Source: Candidatus Neomicrothrix sp. UBA814 (GTDB taxonomy: Bacteria > Actinomycetota > Acidimicrobiia > Acidimicrobiales > Poriferisodalaceae). Taken from it: a stretch of 35,251 bases of DNA. Location of the stretch: NCBI GenBank assembly GCA_002296525.1, contig DBIA01000014.1, positions 1 to 35,251 of the forward strand, written 5' to 3'. The first letter of the stretch is position 1; each line of letters starts with the position of its first letter. The notes under the pieces were generated by a model. That model had not been told where the DNA came from and did no database searches. It saw only the letters and a program-made list of their open reading frames with translations. This document shows, in pieces, positions 16,619-24,429 of this stretch. A program made the position numbers and the translations under genes.

Positions 16619-17157
16619 CATCCCCGAATTTCTCCACGTCGGGTGCTCCCACGTCACCCACAAACAACGAAAACCAGCTAACGGTGCACGTCACCGATGA
16701 ACAAGACCACGTTCAGCTCGACGCGACCCGGTACGAGCAACTTGCCAGATCAGTGCTGAACAAACAAGGCATCAACCAAGCGAGCGAACTATCGGTTCTC
16801 TTTGTTTCGCCAGAAACGATTGCTGAACTCAACGAACAACATATGGGACATACAGGCCCCACCGACGTTCTAGCGTTTCCGATTGATGAAGACGCCACTC
16901 AGCCTCAAGCTGAAAACGACGCCCCCCTCTTGTTAGGAGACGTGGTCGTATGCCCCGCGGTAGCGGCGACAAACTGTTCGGTCAACAAAGACTCCTACCC
17001 GGGGCATCAAGGAACGGTCACCGATGAGCTTGATCTGCTGGTCGTTCACGGAATATTGCATGTATTGGGCATGGATCACGCAGAAGCAGAAGAACGCCGA
17101 GACATGCAAGCACTAGAGCGACAACACTTGTCAGTTTTTCGGGGGCGTGATCTGTAA
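16615..17157 (+). CDS. ybeY: endoribonuclease YbeY (rRNA maturation factor)
   Basis: Metal-dependent single-strand RNase needed for 16S rRNA 3' processing and ribosome quality control. The zinc site HGILHVLGMDH gives His145, His149 and His155, the invariant family triad, and GPTDVLAFP is the other conserved block. The 180-aa length is usual, with a slightly long unstructured N-terminus. GTG at 16615 overlaps the phoH stop by 4 nt. The stop overlaps the next start by 1 nt (TAATG). Confidence 0.93.
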   Translation: MTSPNFSTSGAPTSPTNNENQLTVHVTDEQDHVQLDATRYEQLARSVLNKQGINQASELSVLFVSPETIAELNEQHMGHTGPTDVLAFPIDEDATQPQAENDAPLLLGDVVVCPAVAATNCSVNKDSYPGHQGTVTDELDLLVVHGILHVLGMDHAEAEERRDMQALERQHLSVFRGRDL

Positions 17158-18395
17158 TGGGTGGAGCGATTATTGCCCTGCTCGCAGTACTGCTGTTCGT
17201 TGCGCTTATACTGTTTCGCCTTATCGAAGTCACGTTCATTCGGTTAGGGCGTGCTCGCGCTGCTGGTTTAGACGAAGCGAGCGGCGACGAATTACAGCTC
17301 GCCGATCTCATCTCCGACCGCGAAGTACTCCTCGCACCGGTCACTATTTTGAGAATCATTAGCCAAGTTGGTTTGATCGTGCTCGCGATGAACATAGGTC
17401 GTTCAGCTGGCGGGACCCTGCTCAGTGTGGCGGTAGCAACATTTGTGTTATTTCTGCTTGGGGAGGCCATACCTAGAAGGTGGGCTATCGAGGCAAACGA
17501 CGAAATGGCCAAATGGTTATCTCGACCGGCGCGAGTCATAGCGCGGCTCGTCCCCTTACAGCTCATCGCGCGGCCGTTAGCGGTTCTCGTGCGGCGCTTC
17601 GGACCGCGCGCTCGTCAAGAAGAGCTGGATCCAGTCGTAGAAGACGAACTCGTAGCGTTAGCAGAAGCTGCTGCCGAAGCAAGCCTGATCGAAGACGACG
17701 AAGCACATCTCATCGGATCCATTATCGAACTAGGTGACACCATTGTCCGCGAAGTGATGGTGCCTCGTCCCGACATGGTGACTCTTGAAGCGCACTTGAC
17801 GGTAAGTGAAGCTCTAGCCGTGGTAGTCGACACCGGCTTTACTCGCCTTCCTGTCGTTGGAGACACAGTGGATGATGTGATCGGGCTAGTTCTCTCAAAA
17901 GATCTATTAGCAGCGCAGTTGCGTAACCCAAACGACACAGATATGCGAGGGTTGGCGCGAGAAGCGGTGTTCGTTCCCGAATCCAAACGAGTAGTGGAAC
18001 TGATGCGTGAAATGCAGTCATCGAAGTCACACTTGGCAATAGTGGTAGACGAATATGGAGGAACAGCCGGGCTCGTTAGCCTCGAAGACATTTTGGAAGA
18101 ACTCATAGGGGAAATCGTCGATGAGTTCGACCGAGAAGAGTCGCTTGTCCAAGAACAACCAGACGGATCTTTGGTGTTATCGGGTCGCTTGCCCGTGGAC
18201 GACTTCGAGGAACTCACCGGAGTGAGCACCGGAGACGGAGATTGGGACACTGTTGGCGGGTTCGTATTCGGTCTGTTGGGCCATGTACCTGATGTGGGGG
18301 AAAGCATCGAGTACCAAGGCTGGGAACTTACCGCTAAAGAGATCCATAATCGGCGGATACATTTGATTGTCGCGCGTCCCGAGGCAAGCGAATGA
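17157..18395 (+). CDS. CNNM/CorC-family membrane protein with CBS pair (hemolysin C-like)
   Basis: A 412-aa membrane protein: a DUF21/CNNM transmembrane part with three hydrophobic segments (about 4-21, 62-80, 88-105), a CBS pair (about 205-325, EVMVPRPDMVTLE to SLEDILEELIGEI) and a C-terminal CorC/HlyC domain (about 345-410). Members are linked to magnesium or cobalt efflux; the hemolysin name is historical. It sits in the widely conserved order phoH-ybeY-CorC-era. Start and stop overlap the neighbouring genes (TAATG upstream, ATGA downstream), indicating one operon. Confidence 0.9.
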   Translation: MGGAIIALLAVLLFVALILFRLIEVTFIRLGRARAAGLDEASGDELQLADLISDREVLLAPVTILRIISQVGLIVLAMNIGRSAGGTLLSVAVATFVLFLLGEAIPRRWAIEANDEMAKWLSRPARVIARLVPLQLIARPLAVLVRRFGPRARQEELDPVVEDELVALAEAAAEASLIEDDEAHLIGSIIELGDTIVREVMVPRPDMVTLEAHLTVSEALAVVVDTGFTRLPVVGDTVDDVIGLVLSKDLLAAQLRNPNDTDMRGLAREAVFVPESKRVVELMREMQSSKSHLAIVVDEYGGTAGLVSLEDILEELIGEIVDEFDREESLVQEQPDGSLVLSGRLPVDDFEELTGVSTGDGDWDTVGGFVFGLLGHVPDVGESIEYQGWELTAKEIHNRRIHLIVARPEASE

Positions 18396-19252
18396 AGTCA
18401 GGTTTCGTTACCTTCGTCGGACGTCCGAACGCAGGTAAGTCGACCCTAATCAATCAAATACTTGGGACCAAAGTCAGCATTGTTTCGGACAAACCGCAGA
18501 CCACAAGGCTTCGAGTGATGGGTGTTCTTCACGGAGAAACCAGCCAAATTGTGTTTGTTGATACCCCAGGAATTCACAAGCCAGTTACGCAATTAGGTGA
18601 GCGACTTAACGAGACTGCTCGAGCGGCACTCAACGATGTGGACGTTGTATGCCTGGTCATAGATGCCAGCGCCCCGATCGGGCGAGGTGACCGACTCATA
18701 GCTGAAGGATTGCCCCCTGGTTCTGTAGTGGTGGTCACCAAATGCGACCAGGCCAACCGAGACATGGTGCTGCAACAATTAGTCGAGGCATCCGCATTCG
18801 AAGCAGAAGAGTACTTCCCGGTTTCAGGTGTCACCGGCGAAGGCGTCGAAGCGCTCATCGATTACCTCGAAAGCAGAATGACCGAAGGGCCCGCTTACTT
18901 CCCGCCGGACCAAGTAACGGACCTTCCAGAGCCATGGTTTGTGGCTGAACTGGTGCGGGAACAACTTCTCTCAATGTTTCGTGACGAATTGCCCTACAGC
19001 ATTGCGACACGAATCACCGAATGGGATTGGCCTCGTATCCGATGCGAAATCTTGGTTGAGCGCGACTCTCAAAAGGGAATGGTGATTGGCCGTAAGGGAG
19101 AAGTGCTCAAAGAAGTAGGTATTGCGACTCGTAAACAACTGGCAAACAACGGTGAAGGTGTACACCTTGAACTTCACGTCAAAGTAGAAAAAGATTGGCA
19201 AAGGCGAAGAGAGTCGCTAGACCGTCTGCTTGATTTCCACGAACCGGATTAA
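18392..19252 (+). CDS. era: GTPase Era, 16S rRNA-binding ribosome assembly factor
   Basis: Essential GTPase that binds near the 3' end of 16S rRNA during 30S maturation. The 286-aa protein has G1 GRPNAGKST (10-18), G2 around the KPQTTR block, G3 DTPGIH (57-62), and G4 as TKCD (116-119, the family's NKxD). The C-terminal KH domain is visible with IGRKGEVLKEVGIATRKQL. Translationally coupled to the CorC-like gene by a 4-nt ATGA overlap. Confidence 0.96.
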   Translation: MKSGFVTFVGRPNAGKSTLINQILGTKVSIVSDKPQTTRLRVMGVLHGETSQIVFVDTPGIHKPVTQLGERLNETARAALNDVDVVCLVIDASAPIGRGDRLIAEGLPPGSVVVVTKCDQANRDMVLQQLVEASAFEAEEYFPVSGVTGEGVEALIDYLESRMTEGPAYFPPDQVTDLPEPWFVAELVREQLLSMFRDELPYSIATRITEWDWPRIRCEILVERDSQKGMVIGRKGEVLKEVGIATRKQLANNGEGVHLELHVKVEKDWQRRRESLDRLLDFHEPD

Positions 19253-19262
19253 CCTGCAAACT

Positions 19263-19982
19263 GTGATTCCAGAGGCTCTCGATCTATCAAGCGTTCCGAA
19301 CCATGTCGCATGTGTCATGGACGGTAATGGCCGATGGGCTCAAGCGCGAGGACTGGAAAGAACCGAAGGTCACGCCGCCGGCGAAGAGGCTCTCTTTGAT
19401 GCTATTGAGGGTGCCCAGGCAATCGGGGTGAAGTGGCTTACCGTCTTCGCGTTTTCGACCGAAAACTGGAAGAGGCCACCAGAAGAAGTGAAGTTCCTCA
19501 TGAACTTCAATGAATCATTACTAGAGCGTCGCTCCCACGAATTGAATGACATGGGAATTCGGATTCGCTTCGCGGGAAGAAGAAATTGGCGTGTCCCTAA
19601 GCGAGTGCTTCGCAGAATGGATGAAGCAGTCGAACTCACCAAAAACAATAGGGAAATGACCTTAACCATCGCGTTCAATTACGGGGGTCGAGCTGAAATC
19701 ATCGACGCAGTGAAACAGATGTTGGAAGACGGCGTTGCTATAGACCGAATCACTGAACGAAAACTGGAACGTTACCTGTACGAGCCAACGATGCCCGACG
19801 TGGACCTTTTGATCAGGACCTCCGGTGAGCATCGACTTTCTAACTTCTTGCTATGGCAGATGGCGTATAGCGAACTGCTGTTTACTGACACCCTGTGGCC
19901 CGACTTTCGACGCAAACATCTCTACGAAGCCGTCCTTGAATACCAAGCACGGGATCGCCGCTTCGGTGGCCTAAACAGGTAG
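19263..19982 (+). CDS. uppS: isoprenyl (undecaprenyl-type) diphosphate synthase
   Basis: Cis-prenyltransferase that makes the long-chain polyprenyl diphosphate carrier for cell-wall synthesis. The catalytic motif MDGNGRWAQARG is at the start, and the substrate-binding motifs FSTENWKRP and DLLIRTSGEHRLSNFLLWQ with ELLFTDTLWPDF are intact. GTG at 19263, 10 nt after the era stop, gives 239 aa; an in-frame TTG at 19230 would add 11 residues and overlap era. Neither has a clear ribosome site. The exact product chain length (C50 or C55) cannot be predicted. Confidence 0.93.
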   Translation: MIPEALDLSSVPNHVACVMDGNGRWAQARGLERTEGHAAGEEALFDAIEGAQAIGVKWLTVFAFSTENWKRPPEEVKFLMNFNESLLERRSHELNDMGIRIRFAGRRNWRVPKRVLRRMDEAVELTKNNREMTLTIAFNYGGRAEIIDAVKQMLEDGVAIDRITERKLERYLYEPTMPDVDLLIRTSGEHRLSNFLLWQMAYSELLFTDTLWPDFRRKHLYEAVLEYQARDRRFGGLNR

Positions 19983-19990
19983 GAACTGCT

Positions 19991-20704
19991 GTGGCGCACT
20001 ACCGAGATAGCGGCGTCATCGTGCGAACTCACAAACTCGGTGAAGCAGACCGAATCTTGTCGATCATCACCGAACGCAACGGCAAAGTGAGAGCGGTAGC
20101 CAAAGGAGTACGCAAAACGCGCAGCAAGTATGGAGGACGTCTTGAACTCCTACGCCACCTTGATCTCCAATTTTACAAAGGGCGGGGAGACCTCGACATT
20201 GTCACCCAAGCTGAAACCAAGGATCATTGGCCCCAGGTGCGCGACAACCTCGATCGCTTAGGTAAAGCACTCACCATCGCAGAAGCAGTAGACCAAATAG
20301 CGCAAGACAAACAACCAAACCAAGAGCTGTATCGGATGCTCTGTGGAGCGCTTAACACGCTAGAGAAAAGTGACCCCGTCCTCGTCGTGCCGGCATTCAT
20401 GCTGAAGCTTCTCGCCCATGAAGGGGTTGCGCCTGCATTAGATCAATGTGTTGTTTGTGGCGAAACAACAAATCTTGGATTCTTCGACTCGGCTGCAGGC
20501 GGGGTTACCTGCATAGCCCACCAACGGGGTCGAGCAATTTCGTCCTCGGCTTTGGAACTGATGCGAGCAACCCTCGGAGGAGCACTCGCGGCCGTTTTAG
20601 AAGTGCAATCTGCGCCGCACACTGACGAGGTCACCGCAATAACCCACCGGCTGTGGGAATTTCATATAGAGCGACGGCTTCGAAGTACTGAACTGCTGCA
20701 ATAA
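19991..20704 (+). CDS. recO: DNA repair protein RecO
   Basis: Recombination mediator that helps RecR load RecA on SSB-coated DNA in the RecFOR pathway. It is 237 aa with an N-terminal OB fold (about 1-80), a helical core, and a zinc site formed by Cys153, Cys156, Cys174 and His177. GTG at 19991 follows a TAGGAACT ribosome site, 8 nt after the uppS stop, so it belongs to the same operon. Confidence 0.93.
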   Translation: MAHYRDSGVIVRTHKLGEADRILSIITERNGKVRAVAKGVRKTRSKYGGRLELLRHLDLQFYKGRGDLDIVTQAETKDHWPQVRDNLDRLGKALTIAEAVDQIAQDKQPNQELYRMLCGALNTLEKSDPVLVVPAFMLKLLAHEGVAPALDQCVVCGETTNLGFFDSAAGGVTCIAHQRGRAISSSALELMRATLGGALAAVLEVQSAPHTDEVTAITHRLWEFHIERRLRSTELLQ

Positions 20705-20706
20705 CC

Positions 20707-20726
20707 GCTGCTGGCTTCTCAGCAGC
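20707..20726. terminator. weak hairpin in the convergent recO gap
   Basis: A 7-bp stem (GCTGCTG / CAGCAGC) with a 6-nt loop follows the recO stop. No T-tract follows, so it is at best a weak bidirectional terminator. Confidence 0.3.
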
Positions 20727-21124
20727 TAGTCGAGCATGCCTTTGGGTTTACCCGAAGTTTTGGCATGGAGGCGAGCGAACTTCTTTTCCTCCCGCGCGTC
20801 AGCTGTTGAAAGCCACCACAGTCGGCCCTTCCAGATTCCTCCGGCCAACGAAAGTAAACCCAACACCAGTTGAGTTCCGTTTAGCACTCGGCACTGGGGG
20901 TGATGGCTTTCTATTGGAGACTTCGAAGTAGCAGCCAATTCAGCGCGCACCGCGTCTAAGTCAACTGACGCAGGTAGCGGCGCAAAAATAGGCCTGGGGC
21001 ATGACCATGCCATCCGGTCATTATCTACACCCTCAAACTCGGTATCAAAGAACGTGATCGGCGTTGACCAAACAAGCACAGTCAACACCAGACACAAAAA
21101 CGCAACAGTTCGATCTCGCAACAT
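20726..21124 (-). CDS. small membrane protein of unknown function
   Basis: A 132-aa protein with two hydrophobic segments: an N-terminal one (about 7-25, probably membrane anchor or signal) and one near 85-100 (QLVLGLLSLAGGIWKG). The loop between them has two cysteines (CPRPIFAP and HPQCRV) and would lie outside the membrane. The tail is basic. I do not recognise the family. ATG at 21124 lies 9 nt after a TAGGGT -10 element and has no ribosome site. Confidence 0.68.
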   Translation of the reverse strand: MLRDRTVAFLCLVLTVLVWSTPITFFDTEFEGVDNDRMAWSCPRPIFAPLPASVDLDAVRAELAATSKSPIESHHPQCRVLNGTQLVLGLLSLAGGIWKGRLWWLSTADAREEKKFARLHAKTSGKPKGMLD

Positions 21125-21133
21125 AACAAGTCA

Positions 21134-21139
21134 ACCCTA
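21134..21139 (-). promoter_or_regulatory. -10 element (TAGGGT), leaderless type
   Basis: Minus-strand TAGGGT is followed by 9 nt and the ATG of the small membrane protein. Confidence 0.4.
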
Positions 21140-21155
21140 ACCGAATTCGCTGCAG

Positions 21156-21983
21156 CTACTCGGTGAAGTAACCGCCATCGGGATGCAATATCTCACCAGT
21201 GAAGTACGACGCCTCGTCACTCGCAAGAAACAATGCGGTGTTGGCTATCTCGTCTGGAACACCTTTGCGACCCATTGGAATGTTCGCAAAGAACTGCGTC
21301 AACCGCTCTTCGGGAATGAGATCAATCATTTTGGTCATATGAGTATCGATATAGCCCGGGCCAATCGCGTTCACTCTGACCCCTGATGTCGCCAAGAGCC
21401 TCGAAAGCTTTTTGGTAAGCATCCACACTGCAGATTTGGAACACACATATGGAATTGGGCCAGCATCAGGATGCTTCGCTGCAATCGAAGCGATAGTCAC
21501 TATGGAACCCTGACCTGCTTCAACCATGTGCGCCCCACAAGCTTGAGCAGCCAACAGCGTCCCATCCAAATTGATGGCCATCACCTGACGAAAATCATCT
21601 AAATCGAGATCCAATAACTCATTGGCTGGACTCTCGAAGTAATCCATACGTTTCGCCCACCACTTCACGCTGGCATCTTGATCACCACTTTTGTATCCAG
21701 GATGACTAACACCAGCGGCCGTCACCAAAATGTCGAGCCCGCCAAACGTAGCCACTGCATGGGCAGCCATTGCATGGTTATCGTTAACGCTCACTGCGTC
21801 ACAATGAACAAACGAAGCGCTCCCACCTTCATCGTTGACCATCTGAGCCGTCTCTTCACCCAACTCGTCAATAATGTCCGCAACGACGACTTGAGCTCCC
21901 TCAGCAGCGAAACGAAGAGCGGTAGCGCGCCCCAAACCATTCCCTCCACCAGTAATCACTGCAACTTTGCCCTCTAAACGCAT
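21156..21983 (-). CDS. short-chain dehydrogenase/reductase (SDR)
   Basis: A 275-aa classical SDR. The nucleotide-binding motif TGGGNGLGRATA lies near residues 11-22, with an acidic residue (VVVADI) after the second strand favouring NAD(H). The catalytic region shows SIVTIAS and YVCSKSA (Tyr-x-x-x-Lys), and the C-terminal HPDGGYFTE ending is typical of the family. Substrate unknown. The frame is open to 22187, but ATG at 21983 has an excellent GGAGG ribosome site 6-7 nt upstream and begins MRLEGKVAVITGG, the standard start. Confidence 0.88.
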   Translation of the reverse strand: MRLEGKVAVITGGGNGLGRATALRFAAEGAQVVVADIIDELGEETAQMVNDEGGSASFVHCDAVSVNDNHAMAAHAVATFGGLDILVTAAGVSHPGYKSGDQDASVKWWAKRMDYFESPANELLDLDLDDFRQVMAINLDGTLLAAQACGAHMVEAGQGSIVTIASIAAKHPDAGPIPYVCSKSAVWMLTKKLSRLLATSGVRVNAIGPGYIDTHMTKMIDLIPEERLTQFFANIPMGRKGVPDEIANTALFLASDEASYFTGEILHPDGGYFTE

Positions 21984-22070
21984 ACACCCTCCGAGAAACC
22001 ACAACGCCCATGCCGAGCGTGAGCCAAACTTAGTCAAACAATTGCGTAGCCAGACAGGGTAAGTGGTCGG

Positions 22071-22076
22071 TACTCT
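22071..22076 (+). promoter_or_regulatory. -10 element (TACTCT) of glyS, leaderless type
   Basis: TACTCT, then 7 nt, then ATG at 22084. This spacing places the transcription start on the A of the start codon. Confidence 0.55.
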
Positions 22077-22083
22077 CGGCGCC

Positions 22084-23403
22084 ATGGCATCGCCCGATTC
22101 CGAACTCTTCGACAAAATAGTAAACCTGTGTAAACGCAGAAGCTTCGTGTTTCCCTCAGCGGAAATATATGGAGGCTTTCGCAGCACCTACGACTATGGA
22201 CCCCTTGGCGTGCTCATGTTGCGCAACGTCAAAGACGCTTGGTGGCGTTCCATGGTGCAACTACGCAGCGACGTAGTTGGATTAGACGCAGCTATCTTGA
22301 GCCCACCGCAAGTCTGGGAAGCGTCGGGTCATCTCGAAAACTTCAGTGACCCGCTCGTCGATTGCACAGAATGCAAAACCCGGCATAGAGAAGACCAGCT
22401 CGAAGACCCCAACATATGTCCCTCGTGTGGCAAATCGGGCACCTTCACCGAAGCAAGGGCCTTCAACCTTATGTTCAAGACACAAGCTGGCCCAGTTGAA
22501 GGCGCTGGAGCAGATGTATACCTGCGTCCAGAAACTGCGCAAGGCATGTTCATCAACTTCAAAAATATTCTTGAAACAAGCCGCAAAAAGCCACCGTTTG
22601 GAATCGCGCAGGTCGGCAAATCATTCCGAAACGAAATCACTCCAGGAAACTTTGTATTCCGAACCAGAGAATTCGAACAGATGGAACTCGAATTCTTCGT
22701 CCCGCCCGACGAAGCACACGAGTGGTACGAGTACTGGATGAAAGAACGATTCCAGTGGTACCTCGACCTAGGCATCCCCGAAGAACAACTCCGAATGAGA
22801 GCACACGACGACGACGAACTAAGCCACTATTCCTCGGGCACTAGCGACGTCGAATTCTTGTTTCCGTGGGGTTGGGGTGAACTTGAAGGCGTCGCGAATA
22901 GAGGCGATTACGACTTGCTGCAACACGCTGAACACTCAGGCCAAAAACTCGAATACTTCGACCAAGGCACCGGCGAACGATATGTGCCCCATTGCATAGA
23001 GCCCGCAGCAGGCGCGACTCGTTCAATGATGGCGTTTCTAATGGCCGCCTACGACGAAGAGCAAGTGAATGACGAAACCAGGACAGTTCTTAGGCTCCAC
23101 CCCCGATTAGCTCCCTACAAGGTCGCAGTGCTACCCCTGTCTAAGAAAGACACGCTGCTACCTAAAGCTGAAGAAGTCCTCGCCCGTCTACAACCGCACT
23201 TCATGTGTGATTACGACATCACCCAAGCAATAGGTAAGCGGTATCGGCGTCAAGACGAAATCGGCACCCCATATTGCGTAACAATCGACTTCGACTCCCT
23301 AGAAGACGATGCAGTTACCGTCCGCGAACGCGACTCCATGGAACAAGAACGTGTCGCCACCGACGAGCTTGTGCCGTACCTCACCCAACAGTTAGCCCTG
23401 TAA
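22084..23403 (+). CDS. glyS: glycyl-tRNA synthetase (single-chain, homodimeric type)
   Basis: Class II aminoacyl-tRNA synthetase that charges tRNA-Gly. The 439-residue chain has a zinc insertion (Cys94, Cys97, Cys112, Cys115), the YLRPETAQGMF substrate segment, motif 2 (GKSFRNEITPGNF), motif 3 (GATRSMMAFLMAAYDEE), and a C-terminal anticodon-binding domain. It is the single-chain form rather than the GlyQ/GlyS pair. ATG at 22084 is preferred to the upstream GTG at 22063 because a TACTCT -10 element ends 7 nt before it. Confidence 0.95.
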   Translation: MASPDSELFDKIVNLCKRRSFVFPSAEIYGGFRSTYDYGPLGVLMLRNVKDAWWRSMVQLRSDVVGLDAAILSPPQVWEASGHLENFSDPLVDCTECKTRHREDQLEDPNICPSCGKSGTFTEARAFNLMFKTQAGPVEGAGADVYLRPETAQGMFINFKNILETSRKKPPFGIAQVGKSFRNEITPGNFVFRTREFEQMELEFFVPPDEAHEWYEYWMKERFQWYLDLGIPEEQLRMRAHDDDELSHYSSGTSDVEFLFPWGWGELEGVANRGDYDLLQHAEHSGQKLEYFDQGTGERYVPHCIEPAAGATRSMMAFLMAAYDEEQVNDETRTVLRLHPRLAPYKVAVLPLSKKDTLLPKAEEVLARLQPHFMCDYDITQAIGKRYRRQDEIGTPYCVTIDFDSLEDDAVTVRERDSMEQERVATDELVPYLTQQLAL

Positions 23404-23421
23404 GCAACCGGCGGTGAGAAC

Positions 23422-23427
23422 TAGCCT
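23422..23427 (+). promoter_or_regulatory. candidate -10 element (TAGCCT) of the Asp-box/PPDK-like pair
   Basis: TAGCCT lies 21 nt before the ATG at 23449; a short leader with a GGGGGAG ribosome site separates them. Confidence 0.45.
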
Positions 23428-23448
23428 GTCAGTAGAGGGGGAGCAAAC

Positions 23449-24429
23449 ATGAGTTACACCATCGTGGTAGGTACAGTCGGCGGAGGCCTGTGGGTTGGCT
23501 ACAACGGCGGCGAAAAATGGCGCCAAATCCAAGGACCAATGGACCCAGAAGCCAACGTTCGGGCATTAGCCGTTAACCCAAGCGACTCACAGCACCTCTT
23601 GGCGTCAGTTGACGCCGACGGCATCTATCAATCCCATGATGGAGGAAGTCATTGGGAGAAAACAACCGCCCTTGCCGAGAGACCTATTTGGTCCCTCGCC
23701 TTTGACCCTCACGACACCCAACGCATCTATGCGGGCACCAGACCCGGGCTGTACGCCTCCGATGATGGTGGGCAATCATTTAGGGAACTCGACACAACCA
23801 TCAGCGATCGTTGCCCTATTGGGGTACCTCGAACCACCAACGTGTTCGTCGACCCCAACGACGCTGACACCGTCTATGCATCAGTCGAAATCGACGGCTT
23901 ACATCGCAGTCGCGACCGAGGCGCTACCTGGGAGTCGTTAGGTGAACTAGGCCCATCGGAGTTCTACAACGATGTTCACGGCTTCGCTCTGCGCCCAAAC
24001 GGCGATGAGACAGAACTGCTCGTCACCTCACCGTATGGCTTAGGTCGCAGCAACGACGATGGAAAAAGTTGGCACTGGCACGAGTTCCAACCCTTCGAAG
24101 GATCAAAATTCGAATTTGCTTACTCCCGATGCATTCGCACCCCCTGGGAAGATGACACCGTCATCGTGTGCGTCGGCGACTACATACCGGGACAAACTGG
24201 CGCAATCGAAGTCAGCAAAGATGGCGGCGAATCCTTCCACCGTGCGGAACTCCCAGAAACACCAAAGGCAACCATGTATTGGCTCGCAACACACGAAGAA
24301 TTACCTGGGGTTGTAGCAGCCACCTCGGTATACGGGCAGATATATGTCAGCGGTGACTACTGCGCAACCTGGAACAAACTTGATCGGGAACTAGGCGAGA
24401 TTCGAGCATCGCTACTCGTCCCGTCATAA
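23449..24429 (+). CDS. Asp-box (BNR / VPS10-like) beta-propeller repeat protein
   Basis: A 326-aa protein built from repeats with the Asp-box signature SxDxGxxW, for example SHDGGSHW, SDDGGQSF, SRDRGATW, SNDDGKSW and SKDGGESF, spaced as in six- or seven-bladed propellers of sialidases, photosynthesis factor YCF48 and VPS10. No sialidase catalytic arginines or signal peptide are apparent, so a glycosidase function is not supported; a cytoplasmic binding scaffold is more likely. A GGGGGAG ribosome site precedes the ATG. The stop codon overlaps the start of the PPDK-like gene by 1 nt, suggesting a shared function or complex. Confidence 0.8.
   Translation: MSYTIVVGTVGGGLWVGYNGGEKWRQIQGPMDPEANVRALAVNPSDSQHLLASVDADGIYQSHDGGSHWEKTTALAERPIWSLAFDPHDTQRIYAGTRPGLYASDDGGQSFRELDTTISDRCPIGVPRTTNVFVDPNDADTVYASVEIDGLHRSRDRGATWESLGELGPSEFYNDVHGFALRPNGDETELLVTSPYGLGRSNDDGKSWHWHEFQPFEGSKFEFAYSRCIRTPWEDDTVIVCVGDYIPGQTGAIEVSKDGGESFHRAELPETPKATMYWLATHEELPGVVAATSVYGQIYVSGDYCATWNKLDRELGEIRASLLVPS

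Noticed and set aside
17615..18307. 230-aa minus-strand frame
   Set aside because: Antisense shadow of the CNNM/CorC gene; Ser/Thr-rich low-complexity translation.
21984..22187. 68-residue N-terminal extension of the SDR
   Set aside because: Overlaps the glyS promoter and start; the internal ATG has a strong GGAGG site.
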